Shown here: positions 47,871 to 59,149 of the stretch, piece by piece
How the letters are laid out: each line of letters opens with the position of its first letter
Numbering within the stretch: the first letter of the stretch is position 1
Assembly: GCA_017311315.1 (NCBI GenBank)
Contig: CM029640.1
Location: 14,662,829 to 14,726,828, forward strand
DNA length: 64,000 nt
Direction of reading: 5' to 3'
From: Dendrocalamus latiflorus
Taxonomy: Eukaryota > Streptophyta > Magnoliopsida > Poales > Poaceae
Notes under the pieces: generated by a model
What the model was told of the DNA's origin: nothing
What the model saw: the letters and a program-made list of their open reading frames with translations, nothing else
Databases searched by the model: none
Program-made: the position numbers and the translations under genes

Positions 47871-47970
47871 TGTTAATTCCCTGTCAATTAATGCTTTATG
47901 ATCTGTGATGTATGAACTGTGATATATGTTCTGTTATTGTGATAACTGTACCGCCCTCCCGACCGCTCTG

Positions 47971-48130
47971 TTGGAAATAATCTTGTTTTAGAAGTCATTT
48001 ACAAAGTTTGGAAGTTTGGACGCGCGCCAAGCGAGGTGGGCCGTCGGGCCTATGGCCTCGTGCCATCGCTGCGTGCGTTGCTCCTGTCGGGCCATGAGTG
48101 CGTGCATGGCTTGGGCAGCCGCGCGCAGGA
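47971..48130 (+). mobile_element. LTR-like fragment
   Basis: Begins TGTTGGAAATAATC and continues with G+C-rich phrases (GGGCCGTCGGGCCTATGGCC), as in the 5' part of some grass copia LTRs. Truncated at ATTAAGGG. Weak call. Confidence 0.3.
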
Positions 48131-48775
48131 ATTAAGGGTATGTTACCTACTGTTTATTAGTATAGATTATCTGTGATTATTTGATAATTGATTGATGGTT
48201 GGTTTAACAATACTAAACCTGAGAATTAGCTGTACATGGATTATCGGATATCTAGCATATGGTTCACGTGGTGCCTTGACGGGGGACATAGATGTTTAAA
48301 TTGGATTTAGCAAACTATTTAACTCTGGAAATTACTAATGTGGCCATTCGATCATCAGTCGTTAATTATAGTAGCAAGCATAATGGTACTTTGGGTTGTT
48401 AATTTCAAACCATAGTGCATTAGTTTCTTGTATCACTACCATTATAAATGCCAAATTTCGATCTCCCTGTTACATATCAAATATTATCCCTACCACCTAA
48501 TGGTACACCGTGTTAGTCAATTTCAATCCTTAATCTTTGTATCATGACAACCTGTCTCGCTAATCAATTTCCATTCACCCTCTTTACATATTTCAATTTC
48601 CCAATAGCCTATAATTTAAGTTATTAAGGGTATGTTACCTACTGTTTATTAGTATAGATTATCTGTGATGGTTATTTGATAATTGATTGATGGTTGGTTT
48701 AACAATACTAAACCTGAGAATTAGCTGTACATGGATTATCGGATATCTAGCATATGGTTCACGTGGTGCCTTTAT
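48131..48775 (+). repeat. direct duplication of about 150 bp
   Basis: 48131-48281 and 48623-48775 are nearly identical (ATTAAGGGTATGTTACCTAC to TTCACGTGGTGCCTT), 492 bp apart. The second copy has an extra 3 bp. It could be a tandem duplication inside the Helitron filler. Confidence 0.85.
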
Positions 48776-48939
48776 TGATATTTTGTATGAGGGTAGTAGC
48801 GATGCCCTTCCTTTTGGTCAAGTAGTAGTGATGCTATGTTCCATGCTTGTTTCATTCATTGTCAGTGTACAGTCCTCAAACAGTTGAAATTGGTTACTGA
48901 ATGTTCTGACATTTTGTGGTCTTTTGCTTGAACATGCAG

Positions 48940-48988
48940 AGGCACTGAGTGTGAGGCGACAACTGCATTACTTGCAAGCAAGGCACAA
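48940..48988 (+). pseudogene. captured exon-like fragment, unidentified
   Basis: Preceded by CATGCAG and followed by GTAAGA, with one open frame GTECEATTALLASKAQ. I do not recognise it. It could belong to the same donor gene as the DP exon downstream, but I cannot show that. Confidence 0.35.
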
Positions 48989-50690
48989 GTAAGACACCAA
49001 TACATAGTATATTTCATCTTAATATATGGCCATGACACCGAACTGTTGTTCCACAACTGATCATTTTTGGCTTGTATTACCGAGTGCTGGAGAGAATCTT
49101 GTTGGATTAATTTTTCTTTGAGGCAACTGTGGTGCTGGAATTCACCTTTATGGAGCCAACCCCCTCTTTATCCTTGTATATGTAGCCCAGGATTTTTATA
49201 TTTTCTGATCATAGATCTATGTTTTCTGAATTTTAGACCGTGCCATGCTTGTCAAATTACAAGTAATGAAGAAAATTGTAATTTCCCCGTTCACTTGAAG
49301 CAGGCTTTTAAGTGGAACACAAAAAATTTTAACTGAAAGTTGCTAGCACCAACTTGAAGTCAAAATCAGCATAACAATTGGTTCTTACCAAGACCTAGAC
49401 AAATTAACGGTGATTGTATACCTTTATCAAGGACATGACCACTTTAATGTCATATTTGCATAACCATTGGTTGCTATCAAGGAGCCACAACTTTCCTTTT
49501 AGTAAGATCTAAGAAGCTACTCCAGTGCTTTGTATCAGAACTGCAGTTACGGGTTCTTTAATACTTTTGACATCCATGTTTAACAACAGATTGATTTCTT
49601 GGTTCTGGTTGCCATTCTTTCTAAAAGACTGTAAACCAGTAGACTAGCATATGGTTTGTTGAAGTGGTAAATAATTTCAAACATTGACACATTAAATACC
49701 TCTGTTAACAACTGCCAAACATGTGAACCAATAAACTATCATCTGAAAAGTTGTCACCCTGCGGAACCTTCCAAGCAGGGAAAAAATGGTCCTTTTGAGT
49801 GTAGAAAAATAATGATTGGGATAGTTGACAATAATATTGTTTGAACTAGAATGATATTAGGATTTAGGACACCCTCCAATTCTCTGTGGACCTTCGCACT
49901 CTCAGGGCCGATTATTAGGTGGCTGTGCCTGTGTAGGATGACAGAATCCATGGGCCTTGGATCAAAATCCAATTAATATGCCTATCTTATTTTTTCATTG
50001 TGTATACGTATATGGGGAATTTGGTAAGTATTTCCATATATTGATACATATATGGATTTAGATCCGCCAGTCACCAAACTATGCAACACAAAATATCAGG
50101 TTTGCGAGTTTGAAATTGGGTTGGATGCACTTTCATCTGTTGCCCTAGCTGAACTCCCATGAGTATGGAAGGGTTGACTGTGGGTCTGATAGACAGATAC
50201 CATTCTCAGCAGCCAAAACTAAAGGTGTACATTAATTCTATATTACAAAGTAACAAGATAAAATTACTTCTCTTGAATAGAGTCAAACCGGATTCTCGTC
50301 AACTGCTTTGTTCCTGGATTTGGTCTATCTAATATCTCTTTACCCCTTCTCACTTTCTTGCCCCCCTCCTTCTCTCTTGTACGTTATTATCTATCTAAAT
50401 ATAGCACAGTAGGAGTCTCTCCTACTGTTTTCCCTAAAAAAATAGGAAGCTTGTTACATTTCCTTTCTTCTGGAACTCTGGTCTGATTTTCGCAACATTG
50501 GAGAAACTACAGCTCTGGTTCCTTAATGTGCATCCAGCCATCCACATGTGTGTGTGAAAGCTGTATTTATTATTTTTTAAAATAGAAAAAAACTCTTAGC
50601 TAATGTAACGTGGTTCTCGGGCAGCAACGGTTTCCTTTTTGCAGTCCGGTTTAGAAATTATTTATACAATGCATGGCCTGTCTTTTTCAG

Positions 50691-50768
50691 GTGGCAGATG
50701 AACTTGTAGCTGAGTTTGCAGATCCCAATAATAATATTGGTTCACCAGATCCTGATAATCCTAACGCA
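50691..50768 (+). pseudogene. captured exon of a DP (E2F partner) transcription factor
   Basis: Acceptor TTTTTCAG, then VADELVAEFADPNNNI and GSPDPDNPNA, donor GTTAAG. As I recall them, plant DP proteins carry this sequence in the DNA-binding domain, just before the conserved QYDEKNIRRRVYDALN block. That next exon is absent: the sequence runs into a 43-bp tandem duplication instead. One isolated exon in a Helitron is gene capture, not a functional gene. Confidence 0.75.
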
Positions 50769-50779
50769 GTTAAGAAATA

Positions 50780-50868
50780 TGACTTCTCCCTTTGGTCGGT
50801 TATTTGTTAAGTGCAATATGTGCTGAACTTCTCCCTTTGGTCTGTTATTTGTTAAGTGCAATATGTGC
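50780..50868 (+). repeat. tandem duplication, two units of about 44 bp
   Basis: ACTTCTCCCTTTGGTC...TTAAGTGCAATATGTGCTG occurs twice in a row, directly after the captured DP exon. Confidence 0.9.
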
Positions 50869-51032
50869 TGATTATGTGAAACATGGTTCTATTTTGTTTT
50901 GCAACAAGTTTAAGATTAATCTTCTTCTATTTAGTTATTGCTCTCTTAATGAGATCATTAGATTAGGACCTGATTCATTTCACAAGCTGCTTCACTACTT
51001 CACTCTCTCTTCACTGATATTATATATTGCAG

Positions 51033-51402
51033 ATCAACATGGATGTAGCAGAAGGGCCGATCAAAGACGATGCCGGACAAATAGTTGACCTAGAACAAGA
51101 CAACTACAGGAAGCGTGCTGACGAGGATGTGAAGTCGATAGTCTTGAACACACAGATGAAGGCATCATCCCGACATAATAAACCTAAGAAGTCAAACAAT
51201 GCAAAAGTCCTGCCTCAAGGTGAGTGGTCTTCAATTGTATCTTCTTTACTTATTTGGGAATTAATTAATAATAAAAATAATTAAATAGTCCACAAACACC
51301 TATTTCCTTACTGTGTTTCATATTTCTTTATGTGACAAAAATGTTTGTTTTCTTTGTAGCCTCAAGTTTAAACAATGTGGGGATGGAGAAAGTCGTCGGT
51401 GG
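51033..51402 (+). pseudogene. captured two-exon fragment, unidentified
   Basis: First exon 51033-51219 (acceptor TATTGCAG, donor GTGAGT) reads INMDVAEGPIKDDAGQIVDL, YRKRADEDVKSIVLNTQ and a Lys/Asn-rich end. Second exon 51360-51402 (acceptor TTTGTAG, donor GTGAGT) reads LNNVGMEKVVGG. The splice signals are good, but I do not recognise the protein. Confidence 0.5.
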
Positions 51403-51590
51403 GTGAGTCCAATGATGTTGTCGCCTCCTCAAAGGATCAGTCGTTATATGACATTCATTATGTGACAAAAATATTTGGTTATACAATATATGAGACGTGA
51501 ATCTTAATGAATCTGATTGTTCATTTTATTTTTTACAAATTTTATCTTGTTTTGTATTTTATCGTAACGTTAGCACGGGCACACTACTAG

Positions 51591-52078
51591 TTACAGTATA
51601 GGTGATGAGGTCCGGAGCACGGAAAATAAAAAACTTTCAATGGCAGTACAAACCGAACACAAATCTGCGAAGAGCACTCAGCCCATATCAAAATTTTCAG
51701 CCCGCAAACAAAATCCGACCCGTTATACACAAACCCACGAAGAACACTAAGCCCATATCAAATTGACAGCCCAGTATCAATAGAACAACGAAAGAACGAA
51801 AAAGTTCTTCCCTCGAAACCAGCCCGGTTTCGCCCGGTTTTGCTCCACCACTCCGGTTTCGCTACGTGTTCAAACCAAACCAGCCCGGTTTCGCCAGGGC
51901 ACAATAAAAAAATGATTAGACTGAAAAAAGGAATCGGGATCCTCTGTTCGCCAGACGTGCATTCTCCTCTTCACTCCCAAAATCGTGCGGACGTTGCTTC
52001 AGTCCGGCGACGGCGAGGCTTTTGTATTCGCCGGAGTCATCGCCGACCACCACCACTCCTCGTATTCACTCTCCTAGG
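51591..52078 (+). promoter_or_regulatory. upstream region and 5' leader exon of the KEN-like gene
   Basis: About 490 bp nearly identical to 61790-62288. It ends in a G+C-rich leader (CGTGCGGACGTTGCTTCAGT to TTCACTCTCCTAG) with a strong donor GTGAGTGCA at about 52079. This looks like a non-coding first exon spliced to the coding exon at 53174, with a 5' UTR intron of 1.1 kb. The repeated phrases AAGCCCATATCAAATTGACA are shared with 57380 and 61940. Confidence 0.6.
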
Positions 52079-53178
52079 TGAGTGCACCTAAACTTCACAC
52101 TTTCTTTCTGCTGCGCATGGGCGATGTTTAGCAATTAGCCCCTTTTGGCATGGGCACCACCATATTAGCCGGCACGGGCACCACCATGTTCGCCGACTGC
52201 CGTCCTACTTCCCCGGTGCATCATCGGAACTCATCCGACCGAGCCATTTATTAATTACTCGCAGTGCGAGGCTCGTGGCACAGCAGTTTTCATCCCACAC
52301 GGCGGCCTGTGCTGCCTGAGTTAGCCTCACTTGCAGAGCGCTTTCAAATTTACCTACACTAAGTGACGCATACATTATCCATTTCTACTGCGCTTTCAAT
52401 TCTGCCATGTAGTATGTTGATGCTCAGTTTATGTCAGGCTTGATGATATACTGTTGTACCTCGTAACCTCACTCGTTTAAACTTAAAAGAAACCGAAAGC
52501 AAAATCTTGCATGTTCGTCCGATCAAGGTGGTCGCCGGAGAAACCTCTGCTTTGAGAAAATCTTGCCATTGTTTTTTGCCCCCATCGTCGTTGAAATGTT
52601 GGCCTGTAAACTCTACCTACACTACCCGTCATACACAAACCCACGAAGAAAAAAGCCCATATCAAATTGACAGCCCACAAACCAAATTGAAGAGAGAAGG
52701 AAACGAAGAAAAAAGGATCAATATGATGGAATAGATTAACATGGAAGTATATCATTTCGCGTAGAATTCAATTTCGGCCGTAGACGTAGTACGACATGAT
52801 CACCAGCTCCGCAAAACTTACGTGATCCCAGAAAGTTGCCAAGATTAGCACGGGAAAAAAAATGGAGTGCCTGATCGATGAGGTTTATGAGCTGCTGTGA
52901 CTATGTTGTATCTGCTAGCTGCAATTTAGTTATCTTGACTGCTTTTGTCCATTGTCCCGACTTCGGATCAGAAGAACGAGGCGGCCGGGCCTCCAAAGAG
53001 ACAAATATCTTGTTCAGTTCACTTGCTTACCAACGTACTTAATTAGGAGTAGGCAAGACGTTGATAGAACGGAGCAACTGAAAAGCTCAGCTGTTCACTT
53101 ATTAATTTCTAGTATTGGTTTATTGCATCAGTGCTTGGAATTTACTTGATAATTGCTCCACTTACGATTAACAGGAGG

Positions 53179-54039
53179 ATGTCTCCAGTTAATTACGAGA
53201 AGTACTTGCACGGAGCAACATCTTCCGAAGAGACACCAATTACCCAATACATAAAAAAGACAGCAATTGTCCGCATAGAGCCTGTCGGCGAGAAGCGTGG
53301 GAGGAAAAAATGTGTTATCACTGAGAAAGCCAAATTCCTTATCAGCTCACTTCTCCAAGAACTGCATGACTGCCACCCAAAGGGAGCGTGTCTTCCGCGT
53401 TTTGATGCATCAAATGTTGTCGTGACAGATTCTGGTAGAGCCAAACTCAAACATTTACACCTAAAACCGAAGGAGGATGAATGTGTACTCCAAAACTATC
53501 GGGATGCCCACCAGATACTTGAGATAACAATGTTCCAAGAGTATTGGGCTGCTGTTCCTGAAGACATGAAGCATCTGCTAGAATTGATGAGGTCCGATAG
53601 TGCCATCAAAATGGAGTATGTCATAAGAACGCACGCTTCTCTGGTGCCTATCGGGAACAGGTACCAATTCTTTATCCTGATGTATGAACATATCAAGTCT
53701 GCGCTGTGTCACACAGTGCAACAACGCATCATGAATGCTTTGCCATATGGTGATGATTGGGAAACAAGATTGAAAGGCAACCGTCTGCTTGATGAGTCAT
53801 TCAAGTTCAGAAAATATAATCACAGTAACGGACCTATGGAATTTCTGGAGTACTACCGGAACACACAAGCGCATAGGATGGAGAGACGCGGGAAACCATT
53901 GATGTACACCCCAGATGACTTTGAACAGATCTTGGTGGTTACCTTCCCAATGTATCTACCGATCATGCAACAAGAGCTTGCGAAGGAAAATCAACTGAGA
54001 GGTTTGAAGCTTCATCTTCTATTTCCAGCCTCCAAGTGA
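53179..54039 (+). CDS. pseudokinase remnant plus IRE1/RNase L-like KEN domain protein
   Basis: 286 codons from the ATG after a good acceptor (GATTAACAG at about 53165-53173); a longer frame from 53131 starts in the intron. Residues about 55-95 resemble the catalytic-loop part of a protein kinase (KGACLPRFDASNVVVTDSGR): the Asn of the loop is kept, but there is no HRD or DFG and the N-lobe is gone. Residues about 180-270 (WETRLKGNRLLDESF, KYNHSNGPMEFLEYYRNTQAH, DDFEQILVVTFPMYLPIM) follow the pattern of the KEN ribonuclease domain of IRE1 and RNase L. That pattern has a Tyr (Y213), then R227-N228 and H232 in the same R-N-x-x-x-H spacing as the catalytic residues, then an F-P at the end. No signal peptide or membrane segment, so likely soluble. 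It is open throughout, without stops. The family call is from motif recall and is uncertain; it could be a non-catalytic fold. It is the 3' end of the locus whose upstream parts are duplicated across the window. Confidence 0.55.
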   Translation: MSPVNYEKYLHGATSSEETPITQYIKKTAIVRIEPVGEKRGRKKCVITEKAKFLISSLLQELHDCHPKGACLPRFDASNVVVTDSGRAKLKHLHLKPKEDECVLQNYRDAHQILEITMFQEYWAAVPEDMKHLLELMRSDSAIKMEYVIRTHASLVPIGNRYQFFILMYEHIKSALCHTVQQRIMNALPYGDDWETRLKGNRLLDESFKFRKYNHSNGPMEFLEYYRNTQAHRMERRGKPLMYTPDDFEQILVVTFPMYLPIMQQELAKENQLRGLKLHLLFPASK

Positions 54040-54540
54040 TATGCTGCATGCTGGAACTTGAAATGCTACCTTTTGTAGTGTACGTTAATCTTCCAATCGT
54101 GTAGTCATGTTGTCTGCAAAGGAACGTGGATTGATTTTCTACAGATTATGTAGACGACACAACTTTGAACAATTTGCAAGTGATTCGTTCCGTATCTGCA
54201 TATCTGGCACCTCAGTCACCACTTTTCTGGTACTTACAAGTGTGTAACATTTGAGTACAATCCTGTGATGCAGGGGATAATCTTGCGTTGTATTGATTGA
54301 TTTGCTTCCAGGGTATGTTCTCGTATTATGAAGAAGGCATTTGAGCCGTATTTAATTCTGAATATATTCTTGTGAAATGTGAACTGAGGATGAACTTCAG
54401 TTGTATTTGCATGGTTCTATAAATGAAATGCTTATTGCAACCATTTTGTATGCCTGGAACTTGGGGTACAGAGTATCGTCAGCAAGGTATAATATAAATA
54501 CTGTCTGAAATATTGCTGAATTAAGACTCGTGCTTGTTTA
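54040..54540 (+). other. probable 3' UTR and downstream flank of the KEN-like gene
   Basis: A+T-rich, no open frame of note, with several TGTA and AAATGAAATG words that could serve as plant 3'-end signals. No transposon ends seen. Confidence 0.4.
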
Positions 54541-54829
54541 GGACATACATGCTAGAGAGGTCGAAGAGGGTGGCGTCGGTGGTAGGACGACGCCGGATCT
54601 GGCCATGGCCGGCTGGATCTGGGAGTAAGAGAGAGGAAGAGAAAGTGGCAGGAAGGGGGAAGGTGGGGAGGCGTGCAGGGGTCGGCCGGCGGTGAACCTA
54701 GGGCTGGCGAGCCCGAGCTCGGCCGCGCACCGATGCCACACCGCTTGGAGTCGCCAGGTCTTTCGGCCAAGAGAACTGAGGAGGAAGAGGAGAAGTGGAT
54801 GAGGTCGATTCAGTCGAACCGGATAAAAG

Positions 54830-54940
54830 GGAAGGAAAAAAGAAAAGAGAAAGAGAGAGAAAGAAGAAAAAGAGAGAAGAAAAGAAAGGGAAAAGAAGAG
54901 AAAGAAAAGAAAAGAGGAGAAAAATAAAAGAAAATTGGGG
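54830..54940 (+). repeat. long polypurine (GA) tract
   Basis: About 110 bp of almost only A and G (GGGAAGGAAAAAAGAAAAGA and similar). Open frames on both strands here are compositional. Confidence 0.9.
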
Positions 54941-55498
54941 GTTTGGTACTTGCACAACAAGTCCTTAAAACCCGTGCGTTTTATGCCAGAGTCATGTTAT
55001 GCGCGTAGAGTTATTGCCGGTCGTTTAAGCATTGGTTTCGATATGATGTGCTGAGCTGGGTTGACATTTGTACAGGTGGAGGTCTTGGGTTGGAACCGTC
55101 CACGTATCGTCCCCGAGCTTAATCAGGCAAGTGCATGGTAGAACAGTGGATTATGGTGAATGATTGGTATTTTATGTCTTTCGTGCCATGTTCTACAGTA
55201 CTTATGATTACGTGCTAATCATACTTTGATGAGTGCTGTTTATGATTAAATACCAACTGTGAAAGCATGTTGCATCATGCATTGCACTTATACACAGACA
55301 ACAGGATCTACTTCGGTAAGTACTCCACGGGAGTGGAGTTTGGATCCCCGTATAAAAGAGGACAGGGATTGAGTGATTCATCGATAGGTAAACACTCCGC
55401 TATACCAGTATAAACTACATTTACAGACATGTTACATCGCATTGCATGAAAACAGAATAGAATAGTGATACAGTTATAGATGCATTGCATTGTATAAA

Positions 55499-55722
55499 AG
55501 CGATAACTGTGAAATAGTTACAGAGATAGTGATGTACAGTTTACTGAAATGTGAAGCGATAACAGTAAAACATTTACAGAGATAGTGATGTACAGTTCAC
55601 TGAAATTGGAAGCGATAACAGTGAAACATTTATAGAGATAGCGATGTAAAGTTCACAAAAATGGGAAGTGATAACAGTAAAATAGTTACAGAGATAGTGT
55701 TGTACAGTTCACAGAAATGAGA
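55499..55722 (+). repeat. tandem repeat, four units of 56 bp
   Basis: Units start at 55499, 55555, 55611 and 55667 with AGCGATAACAGT, and contain GTTACAGAGATAGTGATG and TACAGTTCAC. Units differ by several substitutions each, so the array is not new. Confidence 0.93.
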
Positions 55723-56072
55723 ATTATTAAAGTGGTGTGTTAACGCCACTGTTTTATTATGTGCCTGCTTAGTTTCTGGAATCACCCTTACTTTGTTGTT
55801 TTTTTAGGTGACCGTTGAGGACGTCATGCACGGGCATGAGTAGCATATGAATAACTTCACGTACTAGCAGTACTTCGCATATCAACTTGTGGTAGCATGT
55901 TTAAACTCCCCTAGAATGCTAGTATAGCTACTTAAAATGATATGGTGTATCTGGTCACTGCTTTATAAATAAAGTAATGTCTGCTTAAACGTGTTTAGCA
56001 GTTGTTCAAAAATAATACTATTATGTAATGATAGTAGCACTTTAGACCCAGAGAGTGAACGGGGTGTTACGT

Positions 56073-57450
56073 CCATTATGGCGTTTCTACCTATGAAGCT
56101 ATCAAACCGCGCATTCAATGTGGACCTTGGCTCGTATTGCTTGAGTTGTACACTATATTGCTTGGCTCATAGCCGTTATTTGTCATAGTATTCCTATTTG
56201 TTTTGTTTTAGTTTTAATCATTTTTTATTTGTTTAGATGGCTAGGAGCAGTAGGGTGTAATCATTCAAAAAATAGAGGGAGTAGTAGGGTGTAATCATTC
56301 AATTTGTTGCAATAGACTAGTAAATGAAGTGTGTCCCTACAAGGTTTTTTTTCACCAAAAAATAAAGAAGTTATGAAACTGGTATTTGTATGAGCATATA
56401 CACCCCACTTTTCTCATTTATGAATAAATTTCTTTTTCCATATGTACATAAGGTTTTTTTCTTACCTTCATGACTTCAGGAATTGCACCAGGACTATTGA
56501 TGTCGTTGTAATTGTACTTGCTTTCATCATCTTGTTTATCAGCCAGCACGTTCTAATTACTTGTTTTTCTACATTTCATACATTAGTTATAACAAAAACA
56601 ATTTGTTTTGAGACTGTCCCTTGGCCCACGATTAAAACAGACTAAAAAAAAGCATCGGTTGCTATTCCAGCCACACACCTGGTAATATGCTTTTGCATTT
56701 TGTGGTTGCCATTTTCTTGCGAGACCCAGTGAACACCGCCCAACATAATTGTACTGCTCAACCTTCTTTTTTACAGCAACTAAGCATTTTTATATAGTAA
56801 ATTCAATGTAAGATATGCAATTCACATGTTTTTTCCCGAAATTTTACCTGTGAGTAGACTGGGACGGGCGACTGGACTAAATACGGATGACTGAAGCCAG
56901 TGTAGTAGTATGACCTGAAGGCGGTATACTAAAAAGAGGCAAAAAAAAAAAAGGTATATATAGTTTTGGATCCGGAGGGTAACGATGGCGTATAGTGAGG
57001 ACGGACTGTAAATCACTGCAGCATCGGTACTGTTATGTAATGTAGTATTGTACTGTAATATCCGATTTGGTCCATTCATCTCAGATCGGATAGCCCATAG
57101 CCACGTAAAATCACAGCATTGTTTACCCTCTAGCTTCCCTTCTCAACGTGAGAATCCTCTTCCTTGAGTTTCTTACATCAGCGGTCTCAAAAGTTATTTG
57201 GGCTGTATAACATTTATTTAGGGATCTTTGATATGGGCCTGTTCCCTTTTGTTTTTTTTTCAATGGCTAGCACGGAAAATCGAAAACTTTCAATGGCTGT
57301 ACAAACCTAAAACAAATCAGCCCATATCAATATATTCAGCCCACAAACAAAACCCGACCAACCAACCCGCGAAGAACACTAAGCCCATATCAAATTGACA
57401 GCCCACAATCGTGTCCAGTCCAGTATCAATGGGACAACGACCGAAAAAGT
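56073..57450 (+). repeat. dispersed unit, copy 3 (heavily deleted)
   Basis: In order it matches 39978-40140, 42905-43470, 45830-46110 and 46745-46775, then 51600-51790. It has none of the CACTA, hAT or Helitron insertions present in copy 2, so it confirms them as insertions. A local insertion of about 120 bp lies at 56930-57055. No gene is left. Confidence 0.85.
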
Positions 57451-57560
57451 GTGTAAATCTTTATTAATTCATAATAGTCCAAACTTTGTTACACTTAAGT
57501 TAATAGTATAGTGTCCGTGCTAACGCTACGGTAAAATACAAAACAAGATAAAATCACTGT

Positions 57561-59132
57561 CGAAGCACTCTCCAACTGCCGACCACGTTCACCCCCTTAC
57601 AACGTGGTCGTAGTCTCCTAACGACCACGTTCAACTTCCTTCGTTTTGGTCGTACGCCTGCAGATCACCTTCGACTTCTCACCAATCTGGTCGTATTGCT
57701 TCCTGACCTCACGATCAATCGATTTTGCCGCAATCGATCGCCTTTCGACCGCGTCAGTAATTTTACCACGTGGTCGTAAAATCACTGTTCCTCTGCCGTG
57801 GTCGTAGGTGCCTCTCGATCCCGCCTGCTGGGATTTTGCCGTGGTCGAACGCCTTTCGACCACGCCTGCCGATATTTGCCGTGGTCGTAAGTCCCTCCGA
57901 CCACGTAATCGTTTACGGCCGGCGGTTGAACTCACAGCCATGCGGTCAATTTTTGACCACGTAGTCTACACGACCACGCTATCGTCTTGCCTTCGGCTGA
58001 GGGTCCCGCCTGTTAGACTTTCATCTTTTTCCGAATTTATTCCAACAGAGGATTTCAACCGACCATAACTAATTCATTTTAACTCCGAATTGAATGAAAC
58101 AAATTTCTAAATTTTTCTAAAATCAAAATCTAACCAATTGGAAACCAATGCTGACTTCCGACCATGACCAATGTAGAGACCGACCACTTGAAAAGGCTTG
58201 AGACATTGCAGAATCAGCACAATATGGTCGTAAAAGCTTCCGACCACTAATTAAGTGCCTCCTATGACTACCAAGTCGATCGCCTACGACTACCAAGTCA
58301 TAGAGACTCTGTTGAACAGCATAGAGACCCTTACGACTACGTATGCGAGTACTTGGCTGTACTCGTAATCGTTTACGACCGCTCAAAAGCATTTACGACC
58401 GCTCAAAAGCATTTACGACCACCTAGAACCATCTACGACCACTCTGTGCCATTTACGACCGCTCTGTGCCATTTACGACCATGTGGTCCGTTGCGCGGCT
58501 GAGTTCATTCCTTGTGGTCGAAGATCCCCTACGACCACACAGAAAGCCTCATCGACCATTCCCAACGTGGTCGTAGCGCCTTATGACCACGTTCATTCCG
58601 GCACAACGTGGTCGAAGCACTCTCCGACTGCCGACCATGGATATCGACATGGATTCCTACTACGACTACGATCGACCATGTGGTTTGTTGACCAAGTCGA
58701 TCGCCTACGACTACCAAGTCATAGAGACCCTTACGACTACGTCTGCGAGTACTTGGCTGTACTCGTAATCGTTTACGACCGCTCAAAAGCATTTACGACC
58801 ACCTAGAACCATCTACGACCACTCTGTGCCATTTACGACCATGTGGTCCATTGCGCGGCTGAGTTCATTCCTTGTGGTCGAAGATCCCCTACGACCACAC
58901 AGAAAGCCTCATCGACCATTCCCAACGTGGTCGTAACGCCTTATGACAACGTTCATCCCGGCACAACGTGGTCGAAGCACTCTCCGACTGCCGACCACGT
59001 TCACCCCCTTACAACGTGGTCGTAGTCTCCTAACGACCACGTTCAACTTCCTTCGTTTTGGTCGTACGCCTGCAGATCACCTTCGACTTCTCACCAATCT
59101 GGTCGTATTGCTTCCTGACCTCACGACCAATC
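57561..59132. repeat. dense array of the ACGACCAC / GTGGTCGT motif
   Basis: Roughly 45-50 occurrences of GACCA/TGGTC-centred words (TACGACCAC, GTGGTCGTA, GTGGTCGAA, TTTACGACC) in 1.57 kb, in both orientations, spaced 10-50 bp. The array is framed by a 160-bp direct repeat (57561-57720 and 58973-59132) with an inner duplication (about 58270-58560 and 58691-58970). It looks like a protein-binding array, of the kind found at transposon subterminal regions. No known binder is recognised. Confidence 0.85.
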
Positions 59133-59149
59133 TGCAGAGCACGCACGTC

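Larger units (their letters stand above)
46780..51590 (+). mobile_element. Helitron with captured gene fragments, 4.8 kb
   Basis: The related copy at 61780 runs from GTTTTTC straight into ACAGCATAGG, whereas here 4.8 kb intervene. The insert begins TCTACCCCTC and ends GCACGGGCACACTACTAG followed by T. These match the TC...CTAG-T rule of Helitrons, and the GTTAGCACGGGCA approach to the 3' end is typical of grass Helitrons. There is no Rep/helicase, so it is non-autonomous. It carries exon-like pieces of at least two genes (48940-48988, 50691-50768, 51033-51219, 51360-51402). Confidence 0.8.
54541..56070. mobile_element. probable LTR-retrotransposon remnant
   Basis: The right edge reads GAACGGGGTGTTACG, the complement of the TGTAACACCCC start seen in many grass gypsy LTRs. 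The interior has a roughly 110-bp purine-only tract (54832-54940) and short exon-like stretches (VEVLGWNRPRIVPELN near 55080; VTVEDVMHGHE near 55810). No pol domains and no confirmed left edge; low confidence. Confidence 0.3.

Noticed and set aside
54538..54960. 140-codon hydrophobic-looking frame on the - strand
   Set aside because: The Phe/Leu/Ser run is the translation of a polypyrimidine tract, not a membrane protein.
57618..59025. Repeated frames of 60-107 codons over the ACGACCAC array
   Set aside because: Created by the repeated motif and its duplications; frames on both strands, no similarity to known proteins.
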